From Micromonospora pallida (GTDB lineage: Bacteria > Actinomycetota > Actinomycetes > Mycobacteriales > Micromonosporaceae), in NCBI RefSeq assembly GCF_900090325.1, contig NZ_FMHW01000002.1, positions 2,666,001-2,730,000 of the forward strand: a stretch of 64,000 bases of DNA, read 5' to 3'. Shown piece by piece: positions 1 to 9,857 of this stretch. The notes beneath the pieces are model-generated. The model was not told the DNA's origin, made no database searches, and saw only the letters and a program-made list of their open reading frames with translations. The number at the start of each line of letters is the position of its first letter. Position 1 is the first letter of the stretch. The translations under genes were made by a program, and so were the position numbers.

Positions 1-3000
1 AGGCGCTGCTGTTCCGGCACACCGGCCAGCGCGACTTCGCCATCGGCTCCCCGGTCGCCGGCCGCGTGGTGCCCGAGTTGGAGAACCTGATCGGGCTCTT
101 CGTCAACACGCTCGCGTTGCGCGCCGACCTCTCCACCACCGGCGGAACCGCCGACTCCCCCGGCGAGGAGCCCAGCTTCGCGACGCTGCTGCGGCGGACC
201 CGCACCGGCGTCGTCAAGGCGCTGGCTCGTCAGGAGGTGCCGTTCGAGCGGCTGGTCAAGGACCTGAACGTCACCCGGGACGTGAGCCGCTCGCCGGTGT
301 TCCAGGTGCTGTTCACCCTGCAGAACTACGCCCGCAGCGGCGGCCGGTGGCCGGACGGGCTGGTCACCGAGGGCTTCGGTGCCGACGGCGACGCGGCCCG
401 GTTCGACCTGTCGCTGTACCTGGGCGAGGTCGACGACGAACTGCGCGGCATGTTCGTCTACAACACCGACCTGTTCGACGCGGCCACGGTGGCCCGGCTG
501 AGTGAGCGGTTCACCACCCTGCTCCGCGCGGCGGTGGCCCGGCCGGACCTGCCGATCGTCGACCTGGACCTGCTCGACGCGGACGAACGGGACCGGGTGC
601 TGGCGTTCGGCACGCCGGACGAACCGACGACACGGGTCACCCCGGTGACCGGTACCGCGACCAACCTCGCCGACCTGGTCGGACCGCACGCGGTCGCCAC
701 CCCGGACGCGCCGGCAGTGGTCTGCGGGCCGGACGCGGTGACCTATCGGGAGCTGGACCGGCGGGCCGACCGGCTGGCGCACTGGCTGCGGTCGGCGGGC
801 GTCGGCCCGGACGCGCTGGTCGGCGTGCTGCTGGAACAGTCGACGGAGTTGGCCGTGGCGTTGCTCGGCGTGCTGCGGGCCGGTGGGGCGTACCTGCCGC
901 TGGATCCGGAGCAGCCACCGAACCGGCTGGCCGCCATGCTCGCCGACGCCCGGCCGGTGGTGGTGCTGACCAGCAGCGACCTGCGCGACCGACTCACCCC
1001 GACCGACCCGGCGGTACCGGTGCCGATCGCGCCGACGTGTCTGGACGAGATCGCCGACGAGTTGGCCGCCGGCCCGGACACCGACCTGGGCGTCGCCGTG
1101 CACGGCGGCAACCTGGCCTACGTCATCTACACCTCCGGGTCCACCGGCACCCCGAAGGGGGTGGCCGTGGCGCACCGGCAGGTCCTGCGCTACCTCGACG
1201 GGGTGGCCGACCGGTTCGACGTCGTACCGGCCGGCCGGTACGCGCTGCTCCAGTCGATGTCGTTCGACTTCAGCGTCACGATCTTCTGGCTGGCCCTGGC
1301 CACCGGCGGGGTGGTGCACCTGCTGCCCCGCCGGGGCACCGGCGCCGAACTGGCCGAACAGTTGCGCGCTGAGCACATCGACTACCTGAAGATCACCCCG
1401 TCGCACCTGGCGGCGTTGACCGCCGACGCCGAGCCGGCCGACCTCCTGCCGGCTCGGGCCCTGATCCTCGGTGGCGAGGCCGCCGATCTGGACCGGATCG
1501 CGCCGCTGGCCGCCGCCGGGCCGGCCCGGGTGTTCAACCACTACGGCCCGACCGAGGCGACGGTCGGCGTCGCCACCCACGAGGTCACCGCCGACGCGGC
1601 CCCGACCGGGCCGGTGCCCACCGGCCGTCCGCTGCCGTACGCCCGGGTGTACGTCCTCGACGACCGGATGCGGCCGGTGCCGGTCGGGGTGCCCGGCGAG
1701 GTCTACCTTGGCGGGGACCGGCTGGCCCGGGGCTACCTGAACCGTCCCGCGCTGACCGCCGAACGCTTCGTGCCCGACCCGTACGGACCGCCCGGCGCCC
1801 GCCTCTACCGCACCGGTGACCGGGGCCGGTGGCGGGCCGACGGGCAGCTGATGTTCCTCGGCCGGACCGACCACCAGGTCAAGATCCGGGGTTACCGGGT
1901 GGAGCTGGGCGAGGTGGAGGCCGGGTTGCGCGACTGTCCGCCGGTGCGGCAGGCCGTGGTGCTGCTGCGCGACGACCGGCTGGTCGCCTACCTGGAGCCG
2001 GTGCCCGGCGCGGACGTACCGGAGGCCGCCGAGCTGCGCCGGACCCTCGCCGACCGGCTGCCCGAGCACATGGTCCCGCAGCGGTTCGTCTGGCTGGAGA
2101 AGCTGCCGTTGCAGGAGCACGGCAAGGTGGACCGCCGGGCGCTGCCGGAGCCGACCGCCGAGGTACCGACGGGTGCGCGGGTCGCCCCGGCCGGCCCGGT
2201 GGAGCACCTGGTCGCCGGGATCTGGCGGGAGGTGCTCGGCCTGGCCGAGGTCGGCGCCACCGACGACTTCTTCGACCTCGGTGGGCACTCGCTGCTGGCC
2301 ACCCAGGTGGTGGCCCGACTGCGGCGGGAACTGCCCGCCGCCGACGGGGCGTCCCGGGTCAGTGTGATGGACCTGTTCCGGCACCGGACGGTCCGCGAGC
2401 TGGCCGCCCGGATCGCGGTGGCCGACGCCGAGCCGGCCGCGCTGCTGCACGAGCTGACCGCGCCGGTGCCGGCCGCCGAACGGATCGCCACCCTGGTCTG
2501 CGTCCCGTACGGCGGGGGCAGCGCGGTGGTGTACCAACCCCTCGCCGACGCCCTGCCAGCCGGCTACCGGCTGCTGTCGGTGGCCGTACCCGGGCACGAC
2601 ATCGGGCTGGCCGACGACCCGGCGCCGATCGGCGAGGTCGCCGGGGACGTGGTCGCGGAGATCCTCGCCCGGGTGGACGGTCCGCTGGTCCTCTATGGGC
2701 ACTGCGGTCCCGGTGCGGCGCTCACCGTCGAGGTGGCCCGGCGGCTGGAAGCGGCGGGCCGGGAGCTGACCGCGGTCTACCTCGGTGCGGTGTTCCCGTT
2801 CGCCCGGCCGGTGGGCGGGGTGCTCGGGCCGCTGCTGCGGCTGCGCCTGGCCGAGCGGGTCCGCAGTGACCGGATCTACCGCACCTGGTTGCAGGCTCAG
2901 GGCACCTCGGTCGGCGCGTTGGACCCGGACGAGATGGCGTTCCTGATCCGGGCGATGCGCCACGACGCCCGGGTCTCCGAGGAGTACTTCACCGAGCTGG

Positions 3001-4847
3001 TGCACCAGCGGGTGAGCCCGCTGCGCGCGCCGGTCGTCTCGGTGGTCGGCGACCGGGACCGGGGCACCGAGTACCACGAGGAGCGGTTCCGGGAGTGGCA
3101 CTTCCTCAGCGACCGGACCGCGCTGGCGGTGATCGACGAGGGCGGGCACTACTTCCTCAAGTACCGGGCCGGGGAACTAGCCGAGATCGTCACCGGCGTG
3201 CACCACCGGCTGGGCGGCCCGGACCCGGTGGCCGGGGTAGCCGACCTGGTCGGGGTGGATGGAGCCGACCCGGCGTGGACGCTGGCCGCCGTCTCCGACC
3301 GCGGCACCGAACCACCGCCACCCGCTGCTCCCACGGGTCGCCGCCGGGGCGCCGACCGGGACCCGCAGCCGAGCATGGCCCGGTTCGGCCTGGTCGCGGC
3401 CGGGCAGATCGTGTCCAGTACGGGCACCGCCCTGACCAACTTCGCCATTCCCCTCTGGATCTACCTGGAGACCGGGTCGCTGGCCCGGTTCGCGCTGTTC
3501 GCGATACTCGGGCTGGTGCCCGGCCTGCTGGTCGCCCCGCTCGCCGGTGCGCTGGTCGACCGCACCAGCCGCCGACGGATGCTGCTGTTCGCCGGTGTCG
3601 CCGCCGGGGCGGCCAACGCGGCGCTGGCCGGGCTGGTACTCACCGACCGGATCCAGGTCTGGCACATCTACCTGCTGGTCGGCTGGCTGTCGGTGGCGTT
3701 GGCGTTCCAACGGCTGGCGTTCGTCTCCGCCGTACCGCAACTGGTGCCGAAACGCTTCCTCGGCCACGCCAACGGTCTCGCCCAGACCGCCACCGGCGTC
3801 ACCCAGTTCCTGGTGCCACTGATCGCGGTGGCCCTGCTGGAGGCGGTCGGCCTCGCCGGGATCCTGCTCATCGACGTGGCCTCGTACGTCTTCGCACTCG
3901 GGGTGCTGCTGGCGATCCGGTTCCCCCGGACGCTGGCGCTGCACCGACGGGAGGGCATCGGCCAGGAGATCCTCGGCGGCCTGCGCTACTCGGTACGACG
4001 CCGCGAGTTCCGGTCCATGCTGGTCTTCTTCGCCGCGCTGAACCTGTTCCTGTTCCCGGTGCTCTATTTGCTCTCTCCGCTGGTGCTCGGCTTCGCCGAC
4101 CTGGCGCAGGTGGCGCAGGTGGCCCTGGCCGGCGGGGTGGGCGCCGCCGTCGGTGGCCTGGTGATGCTGGTCTGGGGCGGTCCCCGCCGCTACCGGATGC
4201 GGGCGGTGCTGCTGGGCACCCTCGGCATCGCGGTGGCCTGCCTGGTCACCGGGCTGCGGCCCAACCTGGTGCTGGTCGGTGCGGGCGCGTTCGGCATGTA
4301 CCTGGCGCTCGGCGTCGTCAACGGCGTCTACAACACGATCATCCAGACCAAGGTGCCGCCCCGGTTCCACGGCCGAGTGTTCGCGCTCAACCAGATGGTG
4401 GCCTGGTCCACCATGCCGCTGGGTTGGGGGGTGATCGCCCCGTTCGCCGCGCAGACGCTGGAGCCGCTGCTGATGCCGGGCGGCGCGCTGGCCGGCACCG
4501 TCGGCGCGGTGATCGGGGTCGGGCCGGGCCGGGGCATCGCCCTGCTCTACCTGCTCTTCGCCGGGTGCATCGCGCTGACCGCGCTGGTGTCGCTGCGTAC
4601 GCCGGTGCTGGCCCGGTTCGACGACGAGGTGCCCGACGCCCCACCGGACGATCTGATCGGCATCGCGGCCCGACAGGCCCGCGCCGCTGCGGGGGACGGT
4701 GCGGCCGTCGCGGGAAGCAGTACGGCCGTCGCCAAACCCGGTGCGTCCCTCGCGGAAAGCGGTACGGCCGCCGCCGAAAGCGGTGCGACGGCCGGAACGC
4801 CGATGAACGCGACGACCAGCCAGACGCCGGGACGGAGGGCCGCCTGA
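1..4847 (+). CDS. NRPS C-A-PCP-TE fused to an MFS exporter (5' end missing)
   Basis: This is a terminal peptide-synthetase module that runs in from the left edge, reading in frame from base 3; 1,614 residues are visible. Domains in order are: the C-terminal half of a condensation domain (to about base 600, with IGLFVNTLALR), an adenylation domain (about 660-2150, YTSGSTGTPKG), a carrier domain (about 2190-2430, LGGHSLL), a thioesterase (about 2470-3220) and a polytopic MFS transporter (from about 3375 to 4620). A low-complexity Ala/Ser-rich tail follows. I read the A-domain pocket as D-F-T-K-I-G-H-V-G, close to published Asp codes, so Asp or a modified Asp is the tentative substrate. The thioesterase nucleophile motif is GHCGPG, with Cys in place of Ser, and GGH supplies the likely catalytic His. 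The protein should release a peptide and may export it. The stop overlaps the next ATG by one base, implying translational coupling. Domain calls are firm; substrate and product are inference. Confidence 0.93.
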   Translation, partial: ALLFRHTGQRDFAIGSPVAGRVVPELENLIGLFVNTLALRADLSTTGGTADSPGEEPSFATLLRRTRTGVVKALARQEVPFERLVKDLNVTRDVSRSPVFQVLFTLQNYARSGGRWPDGLVTEGFGADGDAARFDLSLYLGEVDDELRGMFVYNTDLFDAATVARLSERFTTLLRAAVARPDLPIVDLDLLDADERDRVLAFGTPDEPTTRVTPVTGTATNLADLVGPHAVATPDAPAVVCGPDAVTYRELDRRADRLAHWLRSAGVGPDALVGVLLEQSTELAVALLGVLRAGGAYLPLDPEQPPNRLAAMLADARPVVVLTSSDLRDRLTPTDPAVPVPIAPTCLDEIADELAAGPDTDLGVAVHGGNLAYVIYTSGSTGTPKGVAVAHRQVLRYLDGVADRFDVVPAGRYALLQSMSFDFSVTIFWLALATGGVVHLLPRRGTGAELAEQLRAEHIDYLKITPSHLAALTADAEPADLLPARALILGGEAADLDRIAPLAAAGPARVFNHYGPTEATVGVATHEVTADAAPTGPVPTGRPLPYARVYVLDDRMRPVPVGVPGEVYLGGDRLARGYLNRPALTAERFVPDPYGPPGARLYRTGDRGRWRADGQLMFLGRTDHQVKIRGYRVELGEVEAGLRDCPPVRQAVVLLRDDRLVAYLEPVPGADVPEAAELRRTLADRLPEHMVPQRFVWLEKLPLQEHGKVDRRALPEPTAEVPTGARVAPAGPVEHLVAGIWREVLGLAEVGATDDFFDLGGHSLLATQVVARLRRELPAADGASRVSVMDLFRHRTVRELAARIAVADAEPAALLHELTAPVPAAERIATLVCVPYGGGSAVVYQPLADALPAGYRLLSVAVPGHDIGLADDPAPIGEVAGDVVAEILARVDGPLVLYGHCGPGAALTVEVARRLEAAGRELTAVYLGAVFPFARPVGGVLGPLLRLRLAERVRSDRIYRTWLQAQGTSVGALDPDEMAFLIRAMRHDARVSEEYFTELVHQRVSPLRAPVVSVVGDRDRGTEYHEERFREWHFLSDRTALAVIDEGGHYFLKYRAGELAEIVTGVHHRLGGPDPVAGVADLVGVDGADPAWTLAAVSDRGTEPPPPAAPTGRRRGADRDPQPSMARFGLVAAGQIVSSTGTALTNFAIPLWIYLETGSLARFALFAILGLVPGLLVAPLAGALVDRTSRRRMLLFAGVAAGAANAALAGLVLTDRIQVWHIYLLVGWLSVALAFQRLAFVSAVPQLVPKRFLGHANGLAQTATGVTQFLVPLIAVALLEAVGLAGILLIDVASYVFALGVLLAIRFPRTLALHRREGIGQEILGGLRYSVRRREFRSMLVFFAALNLFLFPVLYLLSPLVLGFADLAQVAQVALAGGVGAAVGGLVMLVWGGPRRYRMRAVLLGTLGIAVACLVTGLRPNLVLVGAGAFGMYLALGVVNGVYNTIIQTKVPPRFHGRVFALNQMVAWSTMPLGWGVIAPFAAQTLEPLLMPGGALAGTVGAVIGVGPGRGIALLYLLFAGCIALTALVSLRTPVLARFDDEVPDAPPDDLIGIAARQARAAAGDGAAVAGSSTAVAKPGASLAESGTAAAESGATAGTPMNATTSQTPGRRAA

Positions 4848-6363
4848 TGAGCAGCACGATGCCGGTACGCCGGCCCGCGCCGCCGGCTGCCCGGACCGTG
4901 CCGGACCTGCTGGCCTGGCGCCGCGAGGTGCACCCCGAGCGGGTGGCGGTCGAGGTGCACGGGGTGGCCGCGCTGACCTTCGCCGAGTGGGAGTCCGGGG
5001 CGGCCGCCGTGGCCCGGACGCTGCGGCGACGTGGGGTACGCCCCGGCGACCGGGTCGGACTGGTCTTCGGTCCCCGCGACTGGACGGAGTACGCCGTGGC
5101 GTACTGCGGGGTGCTGCGCGCCGGCGCGGTGGCGGTGCCGCTGTCGGAGCGGTTGGCCGCCGGACAGTTGGAGCACGCGCTGACCCACTGCGCGGCGGGC
5201 GCCCTGGTGCACGGTGGCGACACCGCCGCGCCGACCGCGCCGGCCGGCGTGCCCGTGTGGACGGTGGCCGAGCTGCGGTCCGACACCGGCCCGGAGGTGG
5301 AGCTGCCGGCGGTGCGCCCGGCCGACCTGGCCCAGATCCTCTACACCTCGGGCACGACCGGCCGCCCGAAGGGGTGGGCGCCAGCCACGCCAACCTGACC
5401 GTCGGCGCCCCGAACCACCCCCGGCGGCTGGCGCTGGCCCACTCCGAGCGGTTCCTGCACGCCTTCGCGATCGGCACGAACGCCGGGCAGACCATGCTGT
5501 TCAACGCGCTCACCGCCCGACCGGCCGCGCTCACCCTGCCCCGGTTCACCCCGCTGCGGTTCGCCCGACTGATCGAGACAGCCGGCGTCGGGACGGTGTT
5601 CGTGGTGCCGTCGGTCGCCATCGAGCTGCTCGACTCGGGCGCGCTGCGGGACCGCGACCTGTCCGGCGTACACCTGATCGGGTCGACCGCCGCGGCGCTG
5701 CCACCGGCGGTGGCGGCCCGGCTGGCGGCGGCCTTCCCCGCCGCCACGATCGTCAACTACTACACCTCCACCGAGGCGGCGCCGGCCCAGACCACGATGA
5801 TCTACGACCCGACCCGGCGGGACGCGGTGGGCCGGCCGGTCGGCGGGCAGCTCATGATCGCCGACGGCGACGGCGCTCCGCTGCCGGTCGGCGCGACCGG
5901 GGACGTGTGGCTACGGGCCCCGCACCCCCGGGCCTACTACCGCGACGAGGCGGCCAACCGGTCCACCTTCCGCGACGGCTGGGTCCGGATGGGCGACATC
6001 GGCCGGATCGACGCCGACGGCTACCTCTACCTCTCCGACCGGCACCAGGACGTGATCAAGTCGGGGGCGTTCAAGATCTCCTCGCTGGAGGTCGAGGCGG
6101 CCCTGCACGAGCACCACGGGGTCGCCGAGGCGGCCGTGGTGGGCGTGCCGCATCCGGTGCTCGGCTCGGCGGTGGCCGCCGTGCTGGTGCCCCGACCCGG
6201 GACCGACCCGACCGGGCTGTCCCTGGCCGCGCTGCGCGGGTTCCTCGCCGACCGGCTCGCCGACTACCAGTTGCCGTCACGGGTGCTGCTGGTCGACGAA
6301 CTGCCCCGCAACCCGGGCGGCAAGGTCCTCAAACGCCAGCTGACCAGCCAGTTCGACAACTGA
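4847..6363 (+). pseudogene. Stand-alone AMP-dependent ligase, frameshifted in its ATP-binding motif
   Basis: This is an acyl/amino-acid-activating enzyme of the ANL (AMP-binding) family, about 505 residues if the reading frame is restored. It starts at the ATG overlapping the preceding stop. The first frame runs to a stop at 5396-5398. The rest of the enzyme lies one frame over and ends at 6363. The break is in the P-loop-like motif YTSGTTGRPKG: the DNA reads AAGGGGTGGG, whereas adding one G restores K-G-V-G-A-S-H-A-N-L. Homologous motifs elsewhere in this cluster have five G at this place (base 1153 onward). Downstream motifs NYYTSTEA, GDIGRID and NPGGKVLK are intact. It would load an acyl or aryl starter on the discrete carrier protein, which is inference. 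It may be a true pseudogene, a homopolymer sequencing error, or less likely a programmed shift. Confidence 0.85.
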
Positions 6364-6389
6364 CCACCCGAAGATCGTTGGGAGAGCAC

Positions 6390-9300
6390 GTGGGCACCGC
6401 CGAGGCGACATACGCGCAGCACGCCGTCTGGTTCACCGAGCAGGCCGGGGTGGCCGGGACGGCCTACCACATGGCGCTCGGCATCCGGTTCGGCGCCGAA
6501 CTGGACCGGCCGGCGCTGGTCGAGGCGTGCGCGACGGTGACCGCCCGGCACCCGGTCCTGACCACCCGGGTCGTCGCCGACCACGACGGCACCCCCCGCC
6601 TGGTCCCGGCCGACGGGCGCCCGGTGGTGACTCTCGGCGAACTGACCGACGAGCGGGTCGCCGAGGAGATCGCCCGCCGCTACGACCCGGCCGCCGGGCC
6701 GCTGTCCCGGTTCACCCTGCTGACCGGGCCGGACGGCACGCACCTGCTCCTGGTCACCGCCCATCACCTGGTCTTCGACGGGATGTCCAAGGACGTGCTG
6801 GCCCGGGACCTGGCCGCCGCCTACGCCGCCGCGCGCACCGGGACGCCGGCCGACCTCGCGCCGCTCGGCGACGGGTACCCCGGGCACGCGGCCGTCGAGC
6901 GGGAACGGGTCGACGCGGAGCTGCCGGCCGCCCGGTCGCACTGGGCGCGGCACTGGTCCGGCCCGGGTGATGTGGTCCTACCCGGCCTGCGGCGGGTGCC
7001 GACCGCCGCCGAACCGGGCGCCACGGTCGCGGTCGACCTGCCCGGCGAGTTGGTCGAGGGCATCGACCGGACCGCCCGGTCGCTCGGGGTGACCCGGTTC
7101 GAGCTGCTGCTCGCCGTGGTGCACGCGCTGCTCGCCCGGTACGGCAACCAGGGTGCCCCGGTCGGGGTCGGACTCTCCACCCGTACGCCCACGCAGGCCG
7201 ACCAGATCGGGCTGTTCGTCAACGAACTGCCGGTCGCGGTCGCCCCGGCCAGCGGTGACTTCGCCGGATACGCCCGCGCGGTCCGGGACCGGGTACGCGA
7301 CCTGTACCGGTTCCGCAGCGTGCCGCTGGCCCACACGGTCTCCGGTCTGCGTCCGGCACCCGCGCTGACCCCCGTCTCGGTCGGCTACCGGCGACGCGGC
7401 ACCGAACCGACCTTCGACGGCGTGTCGAGCAGCGTCGAGTGGACGCTGTTCGGCGGCTCGGCCCGCAACGCCCTGCACGTGCAGATCGTGGCCGCGCCGA
7501 CCGGGCTGGCCGTGGGGTTGCAGTACAGCCCGGCGGCGATCGACGCCGCCTCGGTGGCCCGCATCGGCGGGCATCTGCGGACCATGCTGGCCGCCGCCGT
7601 CGCCGACCCCGGGCAGCCGGTGGCCGGGCTTCCGCTGCTGCCCGCCGACGAACTCGACCTGGTGCTGCGGGCCTGGAACGACACCGGGCGGCCCTACCCG
7701 CACGACGTCACCGTGCCGGCGCTGATCGCCGAACGGGTCCGCGTCGACCCGGCGGCGGTGGCCGTGGTCGACGGCGACCGGACGCTGAGCTACGCCCAGC
7801 TCGACGCGGCCAGCGCCCGACTGGCCGGGTTGCTGCGGGACCGGGGCGTCGGTCCGGGAACCCTGGTCGCGGTCGCCCTGGACCGGTCCTGGCAGTCGGT
7901 GGTGACGCTGCTGGCCGTGCTGCGCCGCCGGGCGGCGTACCTGCCGGTCGACCCCGGTCACCCGGTGGCCCGGCAGGAGCTGATCCTCGCCGACGCGGCC
8001 CCGACGCTGGTGGTGACCAGCTCGGGCACGGCCGCCGGGCTCGCCCCGGGTCGGCCGCTGCTCGTCCTCGACGAGGTCACCGACCTGGACACCCCGGACG
8101 CCCCGGACGCGGCCCCCACCGAGGAGCCGACCGCCGACGACCTGGCCTACGTGCTCTACACCTCCGGCTCGACCGGCCGCCCCAAGGGGGTCGCCGTCCG
8201 GCACGGCGCGCTGGCGAACCTGCTGCTCGCCGTCCGGGACACCCTGGGCAGCCGGCCGGAACACCGCTGGCTGCACCTGACCTCACTGTCGTTCGACATC
8301 TCCGGGGTGGAAATCTTCCTGCCCCTGGTCACCGGCGGCCGAGTGGTGGTCGCCTCGGCGGTGAGCGCCCTCGACGGCGCCGGCGTGCTCCGGCTGGTCC
8401 GCGACACCGGGGTCACCCACGTGCAGGCCACCCCGTCCGGCTGGCGGGTGCTGCTGGAGGCGGGGCTCGGCCGTACCGCCGGTGGGGTAACGCCGGAGCC
8501 GCCGGAGCCGCTGGTGGCGGTCACCGGCGGCGAGGCGCTGCCGGTGCCCCTGGCCCGGGAGCTGCGGGCCCGGGTCAGCCGGCTGGTCAACGGGTACGGA
8601 CCGACCGAGGCGACGATCTACGCCACCATGGCGGAGATCCCGGCCGACCCGGACGAGGTGACCATCGGCCGGCCGCTGCCCAACACCCGCGCGTACCTGC
8701 TCGACGACGACCTACGGCCGGTGCCGGTGGGGCTGCCCGGTGAACTGTGCCTCGCCGGGGCCGGACTGGCCGCCGGTTACCTGAACCGGGACGACCTGAC
8801 CGCCGAACGCTTCGTCACCGTCCCCGCCGATGCCGTCGGCCCCGGTGCCGCCAGCGCCGAGGGCGCCGGGATCGATGGAGGCGCCAGGTCCGACGAGGGC
8901 GCGGAGCGGATCTACCGGACCGGGGACCGGTGCCGGTGGCTGCCGGACGGCCGGATCGCGTACCTGGGCCGGGCCGACGACCAGGTCAAGATCCGGGGAC
9001 ACCGGGTCGAACTGGGCGAGATCACCGCCCGGCTGCTCGAGCACCCCGCGGTCGCCGAGACGACCGTGGTACGGCACGATCCCGCCGACGGTGACGAGGC
9101 ACGCCTGGTGGCATACCTGGTGCTCCGCCCGGGTGTCGGTGTGCCGGAGCCGGCGGACCTGCGCGGGCATCTGGCGCTCACCCTGCCGACGGTCATGCTG
9201 CCGGCCGACTGGATCGTCCTGGACCGCCTGCCGGTCAACCCGAACGGCAAGGTGGACCGATCGGCGTTGCCGCCACCGGCCACCCGTACCGCGCCGGGCA

Positions 9301-9554
9301 CGGCCGAACCGGCGACCCACGCCGACCCGCTGATCGAGCAGCTGCGCGGGATCTGGCAGGAGGTGCTCGGGATTCCGGACATCGGCCCGCACGAGGACCT
9401 GTTCGACCTGGGTGGACACTCGTTGACCATCACCCGGATCAGCGGGCGCATCGAACAGCGGCTCGGCGTCGAGGTGCCGCTGGACGCGTTCTTCGACACC
9501 CCCACGATCGCCGAGATCGCCGAGATCATCCGGCAGTCCGGAAAGGAGTTCTGA
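6390..9554 (+). CDS. NRPS module C-A-PCP
   Basis: This 1,054-residue single elongation module has three domains. The condensation domain (about residues 5-415) has the catalytic motif HHLVFDG. The adenylation domain (about 435-960) has LYTSGSTGRPKG, NGYGPTEAT and NPNGKVDR. The C-terminal carrier domain has LGGHSL. I read the specificity positions as D-I-V-Q-V-G-G-I-Y. This resembles no code I can assign firmly, though it is loosely like glycine codes. The GTG start at 6390 follows GGGAG at 6380-6384; an in-frame TTG at 6378 is less likely. It lies 26 bases after the AMP ligase and its stop overlaps the ATG of the carrier gene, so the run from base 1 to 9802 is one operon. It should add one residue between the starter and the terminal module. 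Confidence 0.93.
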   Translation: MGTAEATYAQHAVWFTEQAGVAGTAYHMALGIRFGAELDRPALVEACATVTARHPVLTTRVVADHDGTPRLVPADGRPVVTLGELTDERVAEEIARRYDPAAGPLSRFTLLTGPDGTHLLLVTAHHLVFDGMSKDVLARDLAAAYAAARTGTPADLAPLGDGYPGHAAVERERVDAELPAARSHWARHWSGPGDVVLPGLRRVPTAAEPGATVAVDLPGELVEGIDRTARSLGVTRFELLLAVVHALLARYGNQGAPVGVGLSTRTPTQADQIGLFVNELPVAVAPASGDFAGYARAVRDRVRDLYRFRSVPLAHTVSGLRPAPALTPVSVGYRRRGTEPTFDGVSSSVEWTLFGGSARNALHVQIVAAPTGLAVGLQYSPAAIDAASVARIGGHLRTMLAAAVADPGQPVAGLPLLPADELDLVLRAWNDTGRPYPHDVTVPALIAERVRVDPAAVAVVDGDRTLSYAQLDAASARLAGLLRDRGVGPGTLVAVALDRSWQSVVTLLAVLRRRAAYLPVDPGHPVARQELILADAAPTLVVTSSGTAAGLAPGRPLLVLDEVTDLDTPDAPDAAPTEEPTADDLAYVLYTSGSTGRPKGVAVRHGALANLLLAVRDTLGSRPEHRWLHLTSLSFDISGVEIFLPLVTGGRVVVASAVSALDGAGVLRLVRDTGVTHVQATPSGWRVLLEAGLGRTAGGVTPEPPEPLVAVTGGEALPVPLARELRARVSRLVNGYGPTEATIYATMAEIPADPDEVTIGRPLPNTRAYLLDDDLRPVPVGLPGELCLAGAGLAAGYLNRDDLTAERFVTVPADAVGPGAASAEGAGIDGGARSDEGAERIYRTGDRCRWLPDGRIAYLGRADDQVKIRGHRVELGEITARLLEHPAVAETTVVRHDPADGDEARLVAYLVLRPGVGVPEPADLRGHLALTLPTVMLPADWIVLDRLPVNPNGKVDRSALPPPATRTAPGTAEPATHADPLIEQLRGIWQEVLGIPDIGPHEDLFDLGGHSLTITRISGRIEQRLGVEVPLDAFFDTPTIAEIAEIIRQSGKEF

Positions 9555-9802
9555 TGCGTACCGACCCGGAGCTGCGGCAGCGGGTAGCCGAACTGGTCAG
9601 CGGGGCCACCGGCGGGGACGTCGCCGTCGCCGACCTGCTGGCGGGCGGATCGATGGTCGCGTTGGGCCTGGACTCGCTGGGCCTGCTGCGTCTCGTGGAC
9701 GCCATCGAGCTGGAATACGAGGTCGAGGTCGACCTACAGGCTCCGGGGCGAGGGCTGGACACCCTGGACGACCTGGTCACGCTGGTGGCGGCCAGTTCGT
9801 GA
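9554..9802 (+). CDS. Discrete acyl/peptidyl carrier protein
   Basis: This 82-residue free-standing carrier protein has the phosphopantetheine-attachment motif LGLDSLG at about residues 37-43 and a surrounding acidic four-helix pattern. It is preceded by a strong ribosome site (GGAAAGGAG) inside the end of the NRPS gene, and its ATG overlaps that gene's stop. It probably carries the substrate activated by the stand-alone AMP ligase upstream, which is inference. A close second copy with a frameshift lies at 15293-15566. A hairpin terminator follows the second copy but not this one, which suggests that sequence was inserted, duplicated or lost downstream of this gene. Confidence 0.88.
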   Translation: MRTDPELRQRVAELVSGATGGDVAVADLLAGGSMVALGLDSLGLLRLVDAIELEYEVEVDLQAPGRGLDTLDDLVTLVAASS

Positions 9803-9857
9803 CCATCGTCTGCTTATCGGGTGGGCCGGGACGCCCATGCCGTGGCAAGGTGACCCG

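Noticed and set aside
5341..5400. Programmed -1 frameshift signal in the AMP ligase
   Set aside because: There is no slippery heptamer or downstream pseudoknot that I can see; loss of one G in a homopolymer explains the break more simply.
3177..5756. Long open frame of 859 codons on the minus strand
   Set aside because: It is antisense to the NRPS-MFS and ligase genes, has very biased Arg/Gly/Gln composition and no domain; a GC-bias artefact.
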